Below, one piece after another: positions 1-10,959 of a stretch of 64,000 nt of DNA. The position numbers and the translations under genes are program-made. The DNA is from Streptomyces olivoverticillatus (GTDB taxonomy: Bacteria > Actinomycetota > Actinomycetes > Streptomycetales > Streptomycetaceae), in contig NZ_JACHJH010000004.1 in NCBI RefSeq assembly GCF_014203555.1, positions 575,246 to 639,245 of the forward strand, read 5' to 3'. Under the pieces are notes generated by a model, which was not told the DNA's origin, did no database searches, and was given only the letters and a program-made list of their open reading frames with translations. Numbering within the stretch: the first letter of the stretch is position 1; every line of letters begins with the position of its first letter.

Positions 1-1515
1 GAGCCCTCGGAGGCCGAGCCCGAGCGGTCGGCCTTCACGCTCCCCGAGGGCACCACGGCCCCCTCCGGTTCCAGTACGACCCAGAGCACCGCCTACCCCG
101 CCTTCACCCCGCCCTACGGCATACCCAAGGTCAGCCTCACGAAGGTGGAGATGCCCTGGCAGGACCGGATGCGCACCATGCTGCGCATGCCGCTGGCCGA
201 GCGGCCCATGCCCGAGCGGCCGGGGAAGCCGGAGGCCGGGCCGCCCGTACCGCGCGTGCTCGACCTGACGCTGCGCATCGGCGAGCTGCTGCTCGCGGGC
301 GGGGAGGGGGCCGAGGACGTCGAGGCCGCGATGTTCGGCGTCGCGCACGCGTACGGGCTCGGCCGCTGCGAGCCGACCGTCACCTTCACCCTGCTGACCG
401 TCAGCTACCAGCCCTCGCTCGTCGACGACCCGGTCACCGCCAACCGCACGGTGCGGCGGCGCGGCACCGACTACACCCGGCTGAACGCCGTCTTCCGGCT
501 CGTCCACGACATCACCACGCAGGGTCTGACCCTGGAGGAGGCGTACGGCCGGCTGGCCGAGATACGGCGCAACCGGCACCCGTACCCCGGCTGGGCGCTC
601 ACCGCGGCGTCCGGGCTGCTCGCCGGCGCGGCCAGCATGCTCGTGGGCGGCGGACTCGTGGTGTTCCTCGCGGCGGCGGCCGGGGCGATGCTCGGCGACC
701 GGCTCGCGTGGCTGGCGGCGGGGCGCGGGCTGCCGGAGTTCTACCAGTTCGTGGCGGCCGCCATGCCGCCGGCCGCAATGGGTGTGGCGCTGAGCGCCAG
801 CCACACGGCCGACGTCCAGGCCTCCGCGGTGATCACGGGCGGGCTGTTCGCGCTGATCCCCGGGCGGGCGCTCGTCGCGGGCGTACAGGACGGCCTGACC
901 GGCTACTACATCACCGCCGCGGCCCGATTGCTCGAAGTCGGCTATCTGATCGTCGGGATCGTCTGCGGCGTGCTCGTCGTGCTCTACGGAGGCGTGCACA
1001 TCGGCGGCGGGACGCTCAGCCCCGAGGCGGCGCTGAGACACCAGGAGCGGCCCGTCATCCAGATCATCGCGGCGATGCTGCTGGTCTTCGCCTTTGCGGT
1101 GCTGCTCCAGCAGGAACGTCACACCGTGTGGGTCGCGACGCTCAACGGCGGGGTCGCGTGGGTGGTCTACGGGGCCATGGCCGACACGATCAAGGCCGAC
1201 CCGGTGCCCGCCACGGCCATCGCCGCCGGGCTCGTCGGCCTCTTCGGGCAGCTGATGGCGCGCTACCACCACGCGTCGGCGCTGCCGTACGTGACGGCGG
1301 CGATCGGGCCGCTGCTGCCCGGTAGTGCGGTCTACTTCGCGCTGCTGAACTTCGCGAAGAACGAGCTGAGCACCGGCATCTCCAGCCTCACCAAGGCGGC
1401 GGCGCTGGCGCTGGCCATCGCGATCGGAGTGAACCTCGGGAGCGAGATGTCCCGGATGTTCCTCAAGGTGCCGGGTGAGGTGCGGCGCGCAGCAAAGCGG
1501 ACGCGCGGCTTCTAG
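1..1515 (+). CDS. threonine/serine exporter family protein (ThrE-like), 5' end cut by window edge
   Basis: The reading frame is open from the first base to a TAG at 1513-1515, so at least 504 residues are visible and the true start lies upstream. The N-terminal part is cytoplasmic, rich in Pro/Glu/Ser. It then carries a DUF1212-type region (LRIGELLLAGGEGAEDVE, YQPSLVDDPVTANRTVRRRG) and about ten hydrophobic segments in two blocks, as in ThrE exporters that pump Thr/Ser out of the cell in exchange for protons. A Met at 145 could be mistaken for the start, but coding continues before it. It ends tail-to-tail with the pyrophosphatase gene, with a shared hairpin between them. The substrate is inferred from the family only. 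Confidence 0.85.
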   Translation, partial: EPSEAEPERSAFTLPEGTTAPSGSSTTQSTAYPAFTPPYGIPKVSLTKVEMPWQDRMRTMLRMPLAERPMPERPGKPEAGPPVPRVLDLTLRIGELLLAGGEGAEDVEAAMFGVAHAYGLGRCEPTVTFTLLTVSYQPSLVDDPVTANRTVRRRGTDYTRLNAVFRLVHDITTQGLTLEEAYGRLAEIRRNRHPYPGWALTAASGLLAGAASMLVGGGLVVFLAAAAGAMLGDRLAWLAAGRGLPEFYQFVAAAMPPAAMGVALSASHTADVQASAVITGGLFALIPGRALVAGVQDGLTGYYITAAARLLEVGYLIVGIVCGVLVVLYGGVHIGGGTLSPEAALRHQERPVIQIIAAMLLVFAFAVLLQQERHTVWVATLNGGVAWVVYGAMADTIKADPVPATAIAAGLVGLFGQLMARYHHASALPYVTAAIGPLLPGSAVYFALLNFAKNELSTGISSLTKAAALALAIAIGVNLGSEMSRMFLKVPGEVRRAAKRTRGF

Positions 1516-1544
1516 TTGTACGAACAGTCGTACGAAGCCGCGCG
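1502..1544. terminator. two-storey hairpin spanning the exporter stop codon
   Basis: An 11-bp outer stem (1502-1512 with 1534-1544, CGCGCGGCTTC against its complement) encloses an inner 6-bp stem (1518-1523 with 1528-1533) with loop ACAG. It includes the TAG stop of the exporter and lies 24 bases from the stop of the convergent ppa gene, so it probably ends transcripts from both sides. There is no T-tract, as is common in Streptomyces. Confidence 0.6.
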
Positions 1545-1567
1545 TGCCGTCACCTCAAACAACCAGC

Positions 1568-2065
1568 TCAGTGGTGCGAGCCGCCCGCGGCCTCAAGGCG
1601 CTTGTAGGAGGCCTCGATCTCGGCCTCGGCCTCGGCGCGGCCGACCCAGTCGGCGCCCTCGACGGACTTGCCCGGCTCCAGGTCCTTGTAGACCTCGAAG
1701 AAGTGCTGGATCTCCAGGCGGTCGAACTCCGACACGTGGTGGATGTCGCGCAGGTGCTCCACGCGGGGGTCGTTCGCCGGGACGCAGAGCAGCTTGTCGT
1801 CGCCGCCGGCCTCGTCCGTCATGCGGAACATGCCGATGGCGCGGCACTTGATGAGGCAGCCCGGGAAGGTCGGCTCGTCGAGGATGACGAGCGCGTCCAG
1901 CGGGTCGCCGTCCTCACCGAGGGTGTTCTCGACGAAGCCGTAGTCGGCCGGGTAGCTGGTCGAGGTGAAGAGTCGGCGGTCCAGACGGATGCGACCGGTC
2001 TCGTGGTCCACCTCGTACTTGTTCCGCGAACCCTTCGGGATCTCGATGGTGACGTCGAACTCCAC
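1568..2065 (-). CDS. ppa: inorganic pyrophosphatase
   Basis: This is a soluble family I pyrophosphatase of 165 residues that hydrolyses PPi to two phosphates and pulls biosynthetic reactions forward. The family signature is clear: EIPKGSRNKYE at the N-terminus, the metal-binding DGDPLDALV stretch and DWVGRAEAEAEI near the end. I chose the GTG at 2065 because GAAGGAG (2072-2078) sits 6-7 nt before it and the product then begins VEFDVTIEIPKG, as in other actinobacterial enzymes. An upstream ATG at 2089 would add eight residues and place the ribosome site inside the gene. It is monocistronic and convergent with the exporter. Confidence 0.95.
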   Translation of the reverse strand: MEFDVTIEIPKGSRNKYEVDHETGRIRLDRRLFTSTSYPADYGFVENTLGEDGDPLDALVILDEPTFPGCLIKCRAIGMFRMTDEAGGDDKLLCVPANDPRVEHLRDIHHVSEFDRLEIQHFFEVYKDLEPGKSVEGADWVGRAEAEAEIEASYKRLEAAGGSHH

Positions 2066-2148
2066 GGGTGGCTCCTTCATGATCAACACATACGTCTGGT
2101 GATTAAGTGTCCCCCACGCAGGTGTGTGGTGGCGAAAGGGGCTGGTCC

Positions 2149-3618
2149 GTGGTGCCTGAGGCCGGGCGGTGGCAGATCAGGTGGTGGCGGAACGCCCCCG
2201 AGGCACAGCGCCGGACCGTGCGGTTCGTCGCCGTCTCCGCCGTGGCCGGGCTCGTGGTGGCGACCGGCGCCGTGCTGGCCGCCGGTCCCTGGGACTCAGG
2301 TCAGCGTAAGGCCGAACGGGCACGGGCCGCCGCAGCTCCGCGGGCGGGTGGCGAGCATCACGCCGGGCATGTCATATCCGCCGCGCCGCCGGTCCTCGCC
2401 CCCCTCGGCGGAGCGGGTGCGGCCGGGGGGCAGGAGCCGACGCGGGACGGGCTCGCCGCGACGCTGGAACCGCTCCTGACGGCTTCCGCACTGGGCCCCG
2501 AGCGCTCGGCGTCCGTCTTCGACGCGGCGACGGGGCAGAAGCTCTACGGGTCCGGGTCGGACACCGCGTACACGCCCGCCTCCACGATCAAGCTGGCGAC
2601 GGCGACGGCGGCGCTCGCCGCGCTGGGGCCGGAGCACCGGATCGAGACGGCGGTGGTCCGCGAGGGTGAGGGGATCGTGCTCGTCGGCGGGGGCGACCCG
2701 ACGCTGACGGTGCAGTCCCAGAAGGGCGACGGGCCGCGCTTCGCGAGCCTCGCCGAGCTGGCGGACGCGACGGTGCGGGCGCTGAAGGGGCGCGGCGTCT
2801 CGCACACGACGCTGGGGTACGACGCCTCGCGCTACTCCGGGCCCGCCATGCACCCCATCGGCCCGAACGAGAACCTCGCGCCCGTCAGCGCGCTGATGGT
2901 CGACGAGGGCCGGATGGACGACTCGGACCACGGGCCCGCCGAGCGCACGGCGGAGCCGGCGGCGGACGCGGCGCGGAAGTTCGCGGCGATGCTGCGGGAG
3001 CGGGGCGTCGCGGTGGACGGGGACCCCGCCGAGGCGCGGGCGGGCGCGGGGGCGCAGCGCGTCGCGTCGGTGGCGTCGGCTCCGCTGTCCGCGCTGGTCG
3101 AGCGCGCGCTGACGAACAGTGACAACGACATCGCGGAGGCGCTGGCCCGGCAGACGGCGCTGGCGTCCGGGGCGTCGGCCGACTTCGAGGGCGCGGCGAA
3201 GGCGGCGACGGCGGGGCTGACGAAGCTCGGCCTGCCGATGGCGGGCGTGCACTTGGCGGACGGCAGTGGCCTGGACCGTACGGACCAGGCGTCGGCGGAC
3301 TTCCTGGCCGAGCTGCTCGCGCGGGCGGCGGACCCGCGTCGTCCGGAGCTGCGGCCGGTGCTGACGGGGCTTCCGGTGGCGGGCTTCACGGGGACCCTGA
3401 AGGAGCGCTACTCGGGGGACGACGGGGCGGCGCGCGGCGTGGTGCGGGCCAAGACGGGGACTCTGACCGGGGTGAACACGCTCGCGGGGACCGTGGTGGA
3501 CGCATCGGGGCGGCTGCTGACGTTCGCCTTCATGACGTCCGGGACGACGGATCCCGACGGGGCGCAGCGGGCGCTGGACCGGCTGGCCACGGGTGTGGCG
3601 GGGTGCGGGTGCCACTGA
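2149..3618 (+). CDS. dacB: D-alanyl-D-alanine carboxypeptidase/endopeptidase (PBP4, peptidase family S13)
   Basis: This is a penicillin-binding protein of about 489 residues that trims or cleaves peptidoglycan stem peptides outside the membrane. All three active-site motifs are present: STIK at residues 145-148, SDN at 324-326 and KTG at about 435-437. An N-terminal hydrophobic segment (VAVSAVAGLVVATGAVLAA) after a basic stretch is a signal or membrane anchor. Two adjacent GTG codons (2149, 2152) follow AAAGGGG at 2135-2141, and either could be the start; a GTG at 2107 is less likely. The low-complexity Ala/Gly linker after the anchor is normal for the exported form. It is divergent from ppa. 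Confidence 0.9.
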   Translation: MVPEAGRWQIRWWRNAPEAQRRTVRFVAVSAVAGLVVATGAVLAAGPWDSGQRKAERARAAAAPRAGGEHHAGHVISAAPPVLAPLGGAGAAGGQEPTRDGLAATLEPLLTASALGPERSASVFDAATGQKLYGSGSDTAYTPASTIKLATATAALAALGPEHRIETAVVREGEGIVLVGGGDPTLTVQSQKGDGPRFASLAELADATVRALKGRGVSHTTLGYDASRYSGPAMHPIGPNENLAPVSALMVDEGRMDDSDHGPAERTAEPAADAARKFAAMLRERGVAVDGDPAEARAGAGAQRVASVASAPLSALVERALTNSDNDIAEALARQTALASGASADFEGAAKAATAGLTKLGLPMAGVHLADGSGLDRTDQASADFLAELLARAADPRRPELRPVLTGLPVAGFTGTLKERYSGDDGAARGVVRAKTGTLTGVNTLAGTVVDASGRLLTFAFMTSGTTDPDGAQRALDRLATGVAGCGCH

Positions 3619-3685
3619 CCTCAAGCTGCGCCCCCCGCGCCCGTAGGCCTCACTCCCCGGAGGGCGTTGCACGTACCGTGAAGCC

Positions 3686-4804
3686 ATGACGAGCGTCGGT
3701 GGCACGGAGATGGTCGACTGGAAGCTCGCGGTGGCGACCGCGGTCCGGCTCGTGAAGCCGGGTCCCGAGGTGAGCCGGGACGAGGCGCGGGAGGTGGTCG
3801 CCGAGCTGCGGCGGCACGCGAAGGCGTCCGAGGAGCACGTCCGGGGGTTCACCCGGATGGTGCCGGCGGCAGAGGGGGGCGATACACCCGTTCTGGTCGT
3901 GGACCGGGCGGGGTGGGTCAAGGCGAACGTAGAGGGCTTCCGGGCCGTCCTGGGCCCGTTGCTGACGAAGATGCAGGACCGGCGGGCCGGGCTGCCGGGC
4001 GGCGCGGTGCTGGGGGCGGTGGGCGGCAAGGTGACGGGCGTGGAGCTCGGCATGCTGCTGTCGTTCCTGGCCTCGCGGGTGCTGGGGCAGTACGAGACCT
4101 TCGCCCCCGTCGTCGGGGAGCTGTCCGGCTCCGCCACGGGGCGCCTGCTGCTGGTGGCGCCGAACATCGTGCAGATCGAGCGGGAGCTCGAAGTCGACCC
4201 GCACGACTTCAGGCTGTGGGTGTGCCTGCACGAGGAGACGCACCGCACGCAGTTCACGGCGGTGCCCTGGCTCCGGGACCACATCGAGAGCGAGATCCAG
4301 GCGTTCCTCGGCGAGACCGAGGTCGACCCGGCCACGCTGCTGGAGCGCATCCGGGAGGCGGTGCAGTCGCTCGGGGGCGGCAGGCCGCCGGAGGAGGGCG
4401 GTGGTGGCCGCAGCATCGTGGAGCTGGTGCAGACGCCCGCCCAGCGGGAGATCCTGGGCCGGCTGACGGCCGTGATGTCGCTCCTGGAGGGGCACGCGGA
4501 CTACGTGATGGACGGGGTCGGGCCGCGCGTCGTGCCGAGCGTGGTCGACATCCGGGAGAAATTCCAGAAGCGGCGGGCCAGCGGTGCGGGCCGTCTGGAC
4601 GCGGCGCTGCGCAAGCTGCTGGGACTGGACGCCAAACTGCGGCAGTACCGTGATGGGGAACGCTTCGTGCGGGCGGTCGTCGACGAGGTCGGCATGGAGG
4701 GTTTCAACCGGGTCTGGACGTCCCCGAACACCCTTCCTACCAAGGTTGAGATCGCCAAACCGGCGGACTGGGTCGCACGGGTGCACGGACGGACCGACGC
4801 GTGA
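3686..4804 (+). CDS. zinc-dependent metalloprotease of the DUF2342 / 'F420 biosynthesis associated' family
   Basis: The 372-residue protein carries HEETH at residues 182-186, the HExxH zinc motif of this conserved actinobacterial family. The central AFLGETEVD and LEGHADYVMDGVGPRVVPSV stretches are typical of the family. No signal peptide is seen, so it is probably cytoplasmic. The substrate is unknown, and the F420 link in the family name is historical. A TACCGT hexamer (3674-3679) lies 6 nt before the ATG, suggesting a leaderless transcript. It sits between dacB and tilS, as in other Streptomyces. Confidence 0.85.
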   Translation: MTSVGGTEMVDWKLAVATAVRLVKPGPEVSRDEAREVVAELRRHAKASEEHVRGFTRMVPAAEGGDTPVLVVDRAGWVKANVEGFRAVLGPLLTKMQDRRAGLPGGAVLGAVGGKVTGVELGMLLSFLASRVLGQYETFAPVVGELSGSATGRLLLVAPNIVQIERELEVDPHDFRLWVCLHEETHRTQFTAVPWLRDHIESEIQAFLGETEVDPATLLERIREAVQSLGGGRPPEEGGGGRSIVELVQTPAQREILGRLTAVMSLLEGHADYVMDGVGPRVVPSVVDIREKFQKRRASGAGRLDAALRKLLGLDAKLRQYRDGERFVRAVVDEVGMEGFNRVWTSPNTLPTKVEIAKPADWVARVHGRTDA

Positions 4805-4994
4805 CGCGGTCACGCCCTGTACCGGATGAACGCTCCCGTAATCACCCGTCCGAGGGACCGTGTGCCAAGGGTGGGCGTGCGATGCTCGGGTAACGGCTCG
4901 CCTCTGTCACCATCGACGCACGCAGCGTGACGGAAACCCGGGGCCCGCAAGGCTCCGGGACCCCCCTCCGAATGGAACGATTGGACACACGGAC

Positions 4995-6017
4995 ATGGGT
5001 CCACACCCCGCGGTCGCGGCGATACGCCTGGCGGTCCGCCGCGTACTCCACGACGTCCTCACCCTGGCACCGCCTGCTTCCGTACCCAGCGCGGCCGGGG
5101 ACCGGCCGCCGCTCGTGCTCGTCGCCTGTTCCGGCGGCGCCGACTCCATGGCCCTCGCCTCCGCGCTCGCCTTCGAGGCGCCCCGGCTCGGCGTCCGGGC
5201 CGGCGGCGTCACCGTCGACCACGGCCTCCAGCAGGGCTCCGAGCTCCGCGCCGCCGAGGTCGTCAGCCGCCTCGCCGCCTTCGACCTGGACCCCGTCGAA
5301 GCCGTACGGGTCGAGGTCGGCCGCGACGGCGGCCCCGAGGCGGCCGCCCGTGACGCACGCTACGCCGCTTTGGACGCCGTCGCAGACCGGTACGGCGCCG
5401 CCGCGATCCTGCTCGGCCACACCCGCGACGACCAGGCGGAGACCGTGCTGCTGGGCCTGGCCCGCGGCTCCGGCATCCGCTCCCTCTCCGGCATGGCCGT
5501 CGCCTCCGGCGCCGGCGGCCGCTACCGCAGGCCCTTCCTGGGCCTGGACCGGCAGACCGCCCGGAAGGCCTGCATGGTCCAGTCGCTCCCTGTCTGGGAC
5601 GACCCGCACAACGCCGACCCGGCCTACACCCGCTCCCGCGTCCGCCACGAGGCCCTCCCCGTCCTGGAGAAAGCCCTGGGCAAGGGCGTGGTCGAGGCCC
5701 TCGCCCGCACCGCCCAGCTCTCCCGCGACGATGCCGACGCCCTCGACTCCTGGGCCGCCGCCGTCGAGCCCTCCGTACGCGATGATTCGGGCGACCTGGA
5801 GGTCGCCAAGCTCTTTGCTCTTCCGCCCGCCGTGCGCCGCCGGGTGCTGCGCCGCGCGGCCATCGAGGCGGGTTCTCCGGCCGGTTCGCTCTTCGCCCGG
5901 CACCTGGAGGAAGTCGACCGGCTGATCACCGGATGGCGTGGTCAGGGGGCCATCAACCTGCCCGGGCGCGTCGCGGTTCGCAGGCAGGGTGGCAGACTGG
6001 TGCTTCGGCAGGGCTGA
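4995..6017 (+). CDS. tilS: tRNA(Ile)-lysidine synthetase
   Basis: TilS attaches lysine to C34 of the CAU-anticodon tRNA-Ile using ATP, so that it reads AUA codons. The N-type ATP pyrophosphatase P-loop SGGADS is at residues 46-51, followed by GHTRDDQAETVLLGLARGSG and RPFLGLDRQTAR. The 340-residue protein is shorter than E. coli TilS, as usual in actinobacteria. I chose ATG 4995 (product starts MGPHPAVAAIRL) because upstream in-frame sequence lacks family similarity. The 190 bases before it hold no gene and no strong signal that I can name. hpt follows at a short distance and is probably co-transcribed. Confidence 0.92.
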   Translation: MGPHPAVAAIRLAVRRVLHDVLTLAPPASVPSAAGDRPPLVLVACSGGADSMALASALAFEAPRLGVRAGGVTVDHGLQQGSELRAAEVVSRLAAFDLDPVEAVRVEVGRDGGPEAAARDARYAALDAVADRYGAAAILLGHTRDDQAETVLLGLARGSGIRSLSGMAVASGAGGRYRRPFLGLDRQTARKACMVQSLPVWDDPHNADPAYTRSRVRHEALPVLEKALGKGVVEALARTAQLSRDDADALDSWAAAVEPSVRDDSGDLEVAKLFALPPAVRRRVLRRAAIEAGSPAGSLFARHLEEVDRLITGWRGQGAINLPGRVAVRRQGGRLVLRQG

Positions 6018-6092
6018 TTCGAACGGGGCCGAGCGCGTCCCGGCTGGCCTTCCAGAAGCCAGATGAGCCTTAAACAAGCGAGAGTGGCGCGG

Positions 6093-6647
6093 GTGGACGA
6101 GAAGGACATGGGCACCGACCTGAAGTCGGTGCTCATCACCAAGGAAGAGATCGACGCGAAGCTGGCGGAGCTGGCCGCGAAGATCGACGCGGAGTACGCG
6201 GGCAAGGATCTGCTCATCGTCGGCGTCCTCAAGGGCGCCGTCATGGTGATGGCGGACCTGGCGCGCGCCCTGTCCAACCCGGTCACCATGGACTGGATGG
6301 CGGTCTCCTCCTACGGAGCGGGCACCCAGTCCTCCGGTGTGGTGCGGATCCTCAAGGACCTCGACACCGACATCAAGGGCAAGCACGTCCTGATCGTCGA
6401 GGACATCATCGACTCCGGGCTTACTCTTTCGTGGCTGCTGTCGAACCTCGGTTCCCGCGAGCCGGCGTCGCTCAATGTCGTGACGCTGCTGCGCAAGCCG
6501 GAGGCGGCCAAGGTCGCCATCGACGTGAAGTGGGTCGGCTTCGACATTCCCAACGAGTTCGTCGTCGGTTACGGTCTCGACTTCGCGGAGAAATACCGCA
6601 ACCTGCCCTTCGTGGGCACGCTCGCGCCGCACGTCTACGGCGGCTGA
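6093..6647 (+). CDS. hpt: hypoxanthine phosphoribosyltransferase
   Basis: This enzyme salvages hypoxanthine (and guanine) with PRPP to IMP/GMP. The PRPP-binding loop VLIVEDIIDSGLTLSWLL and the KWVGFDIPNEFVVGYGLD stretch are diagnostic. From GTG 6093 the protein has 184 residues and begins VDEKDMGTDLKSVLITKEEI; GAGAG at 6080-6084 can serve as ribosome site. GTG 6084 and ATG 6063 are alternative starts. The tilS-hpt-ftsH order is widely conserved in bacteria. A hairpin terminator follows. Confidence 0.93.
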   Translation: MDEKDMGTDLKSVLITKEEIDAKLAELAAKIDAEYAGKDLLIVGVLKGAVMVMADLARALSNPVTMDWMAVSSYGAGTQSSGVVRILKDLDTDIKGKHVLIVEDIIDSGLTLSWLLSNLGSREPASLNVVTLLRKPEAAKVAIDVKWVGFDIPNEFVVGYGLDFAEKYRNLPFVGTLAPHVYGG

Positions 6648-6681
6648 GCACCCCCGGCCCTTGGACGGGCCCCTTCCGGCG

Positions 6682-6708
6682 GGCGGGAACCGAACCCGGT
6701 TTCCCGCC
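6682..6708 (+). terminator. hairpin after hpt
   Basis: GGCGGGAACCG (6682-6692) pairs with CGGTTTCCCGCC (6697-6708), an 11-bp stem with one bulged T and a four-base loop. It lies 35 bases after the hpt stop and separates it from the ftsH promoter region. Confidence 0.6.
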
Positions 6709-6733
6709 GTTGGAGCATGCGAGGGCGGGTTTG

Positions 6734-6764
6734 TTGACCGTCCGCAGCGGCGTCGGGTGACAAT
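6734..6764 (+). promoter_or_regulatory. candidate vegetative promoter of ftsH
   Basis: TTGACC (6734-6739) and GACAAT (6759-6764) are separated by 19 bases, slightly long for a sigma-HrdB promoter. They stand in the 260-base gap between hpt and ftsH, leaving a leader of about 140 bases. The leader ends in a GGGGCG/CGCCCC hairpin (6886-6901) directly before the start codon, which could hide the ribosome site. This is inference from pattern only. Confidence 0.4.
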
Positions 6765-6907
6765 GCTGGGGTACCGTCCGAAGGTCAGTCTTTTCAAGCA
6801 TTGTTTTTCTGCAAGGTCGAGCAGGACACCGCATGCACAGGCGCCCCAATCAGGGGTCGCCGTGCCTCACTGTGGCAGGAGGGACGGGGCGCTCGCGCCC
6901 CGTATGG

Positions 6908-8935
<2,028 letters not shown>

Positions 8936-8962
8936 CAGTCCGGCCCGAGAGGGCCCGGAATG

Positions 8963-9004
8963 GATGCCGCGTTCCCCAGGTTTTAGCCTTGGGGGCGCGG
9001 CATC
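8963..9004 (+). terminator. hairpin between ftsH and folE
   Basis: A perfect 9-bp stem (GATGCCGCG 8963-8971 with 8996-9004) is extended by CCCCAGG against CCTTGGGGG and followed by a short TTTT at 9009-9012. It begins 27 bases after the ftsH stop and ends 52 bases before folE, so it is a terminator or partial attenuator within the cluster. Confidence 0.6.
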
Positions 9005-9056
9005 GCGCTTTTCAGGGGCCGCGCCGGTGCGTACGTACGAGGAACGAGGCAACTCC

Positions 9057-9665
9057 ATGACCGACCCGGTGACGCTGGACGCCCTGCGCTCCGTTGGGGA
9101 ATTCGACGAGAAACGGGCCGAGAACGCCGTCCGTGAGCTGCTGATAGCGGTCGGAGAGGACCCCGACCGAGAGGGGCTGCGCGAAACGCCGGCCCGGGTG
9201 GCGCGCGCCTACAAGGAGATATTCGCCGGCTTGCGCCAGGAGCCGGAGGACGTGCTGACCACGACCTTCGACCTGGGGCACGACGAAATGGTGCTGGTGC
9301 GCGACATCGAGGTGTACAGCACCTGCGAGCACCACCTGGTGCCCTTCCACGGCGTGGCACACGTGGGCTACATCCCCGCGACGAGCGGCAAGATCACGGG
9401 TCTGTCGAAGCTGGCCCGGCTGGTGGACGTCTTCGCCCGCCGCCCGCAGGTGCAGGAGCGGCTGACCACGCAGATCGCCGACTCCCTGATGGAGATCCTC
9501 GAGCCGCGCGGCGTCGTCGTGGTGGTCGAGTGCGAGCACATGTGCATGTCGATGCGCGGCATCCGCAAGCCCGGCGCCAAGACGCTGACCTCCGCGGTCC
9601 GCGGGCAGCTGCGCGACTCGGCGACGCGCGCCGAGGCGATGAGCCTGATCATGGCCTCCCGCTAG
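9057..9665 (+). CDS. folE: GTP cyclohydrolase I
   Basis: FolE opens the folate pathway by converting GTP to 7,8-dihydroneopterin triphosphate. The 202-residue protein shows GEDPDREGLRETPARVAR, the zinc-ligand region YSTCEHHLVPFHG, and ECEHMCMSMRGIRKPG. The start ATG 9057 gives MTDPVTLDALRSVGEFDE. In this genome folE is parted from folP-folB-folK by a convergent esterase and a membrane aminoacyltransferase gene, so it must be expressed separately from the later pathway steps. Confidence 0.96.
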   Translation: MTDPVTLDALRSVGEFDEKRAENAVRELLIAVGEDPDREGLRETPARVARAYKEIFAGLRQEPEDVLTTTFDLGHDEMVLVRDIEVYSTCEHHLVPFHGVAHVGYIPATSGKITGLSKLARLVDVFARRPQVQERLTTQIADSLMEILEPRGVVVVVECEHMCMSMRGIRKPGAKTLTSAVRGQLRDSATRAEAMSLIMASR

Positions 9666-9714
9666 GGCGCACGCCCTGCGGCTTGCGTCTCTGCGGACGT
9701 ACCGGAAACGGAAA

Positions 9715-9739
9715 CGGCCCGCCGGAAATCGGCGGGCCG
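9715..9739. terminator. perfect hairpin between convergent folE and esterase genes
   Basis: CGGCCCGCCG (9715-9724) pairs perfectly with 9730-9739 around a GAAAT loop. It lies between two tail-to-tail genes and can serve both. A second small GGGCG/CGCCC hairpin overlaps the folE stop at about 9664-9676. Confidence 0.7.
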
Positions 9740-9774
9740 GGGAGCTCTCGTGCGGCGCTCGCCGCGCGGAGAGG

Positions 9775-10887
9775 TCAGGCGACGAGGCGGCTGCCCATCC
9801 ACGTGAGGGTGGGGTTCAGCTCACGGCGCCAGGTGTTGAAGTTGTGGCCACCGCTGTCGAGGATCATCGACGAGACGCGGGTGGGGGACTTCGCGGCCAG
9901 ACCGATGAACTTCATCGTGTCCTTGTAGTTGTGCTCGCCCTTCTTGCTGCTGGTGACCAGCACGGAGATGGGCGGCAGCTCCTTGTTCTTCAGGCGCCAC
10001 ATCAGGTCGTTCTCGTTCTCCAGCTGCTTGCTGCCGCCGAAGAGGCTGCCCGTGGTGGGGTCCTGCGGGGCCTTGTAGTAGCCGGAGAGCGAGGCTGCGG
10101 CGGAGTACGAGTCCGGGTGGCGCATCGCGATCTTCAGGGCGCAGTAGCCGCCGGTCGAGTCGCCGATCATGCCCCAGTTCGCGGCCTTGTCGCCGACGCG
10201 GTACTGCTGGGAGATGGCCTTGCGCAGGTCCTTGGCGAAGAACGTCTCGGTCTGGGGGCCGTTGGGTATGTCCATGCACTCCGTGTCCCGGGGCGGGGCC
10301 ACGGTCGGCCGCATCATCACCAGGACGGTGGGCTGCATCTTCTTGTCCTTGGCCAGCTTGTGCGCGCGCACCGGGTAGTCGAGACCCTTGATCAGCGCCT
10401 CCGCGGTGCCCGGGTAGCCGGTCAGCACGACGGACGCGGGAAAGGTCTTGTTGGCGTACTCGGGCTGAAAGTACTCGGGCGGCAGGTAGACGTAGGCCGG
10501 GCTGTTGATCTTCGAGTCCGGGCCCGCGATGTTGATCTTCTCGATCTTGCCGCCGACGCGGGGGACGTTGCCCCGGGGGACCTTCACGGCCTGGATGCCG
10601 ACGACCTGCACCCGCTTGCCCGCGGCGCTGTGGTCGACGACCACGCCTTCGTCCTTGACCTGGCCGAAGAGGTCGGCCCAGGAGCCGTAGAAGCCGAAGG
10701 ACTGGTTCGCCCACAGGCCGATCGCGGCGAACAGGGAGATCTGGGTGGCCAGCAGCATGCCCACCCGTCCCGCGACCGAACCGAAGCCCTTCTTGCCCAG
10801 CCGGGGCCAGAGCCAAATGGTCAATCCGAAGAGCACGACTGCCGCCGCTATGGCGAGCAGAAGTACTGCCATGCTGGTGAGACCCAT
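9775..10887 (-). CDS. membrane-anchored alpha/beta hydrolase, esterase D / antigen-85-like
   Basis: The 370-residue protein has two N-terminal membrane segments (residues 5-28 and about 42-60), then an extracytoplasmic esterase domain. The nucleophile elbow is GDSTGGYCAL, with Ser in G-D-S-T-G; AAASLSGYY is the family strand, and a late GGHNFNTWR supplies the catalytic His. Such proteins in Streptomyces are related to mycolyltransferase-fold esterases; no mycolate is made here, so the substrate is unknown. The start is ATG 10887. A perfect 20-bp palindrome stands 18 bases upstream. Confidence 0.85.
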   Translation of the reverse strand: MGLTSMAVLLLAIAAAVVLFGLTIWLWPRLGKKGFGSVAGRVGMLLATQISLFAAIGLWANQSFGFYGSWADLFGQVKDEGVVVDHSAAGKRVQVVGIQAVKVPRGNVPRVGGKIEKINIAGPDSKINSPAYVYLPPEYFQPEYANKTFPASVVLTGYPGTAEALIKGLDYPVRAHKLAKDKKMQPTVLVMMRPTVAPPRDTECMDIPNGPQTETFFAKDLRKAISQQYRVGDKAANWGMIGDSTGGYCALKIAMRHPDSYSAAASLSGYYKAPQDPTTGSLFGGSKQLENENDLMWRLKNKELPPISVLVTSSKKGEHNYKDTMKFIGLAAKSPTRVSSMILDSGGHNFNTWRRELNPTLTWMGSRLVA

Positions 10888-10904
10888 GAGGTGCTTTCTG
10901 CCGA

Positions 10905-10924
10905 GCGACTCGGCGCCGAGTCGC
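10905..10924. promoter_or_regulatory. perfect 20-bp palindrome upstream of the esterase
   Basis: Bases 10905-10924 read GCGACTCGGC followed directly by its exact complement, with no spacer. The site is 18 bases before the esterase start codon and 36 bases from a sigma-E-type promoter on the other strand. It is a plausible operator or, if transcribed, a leader hairpin. Confidence 0.45.
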
Positions 10925-10959
10925 GGAATGGTTACTTCTTTCCGGGCTCGGCCCCCCGC

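Noticed and set aside
2296..4416. Long minus-strand frame antisense to the carboxypeptidase and metalloprotease genes
   Set aside because: It has an Arg/Pro/His-rich composition with no domain and lies antisense to two clear genes; such frames are an effect of high G+C.
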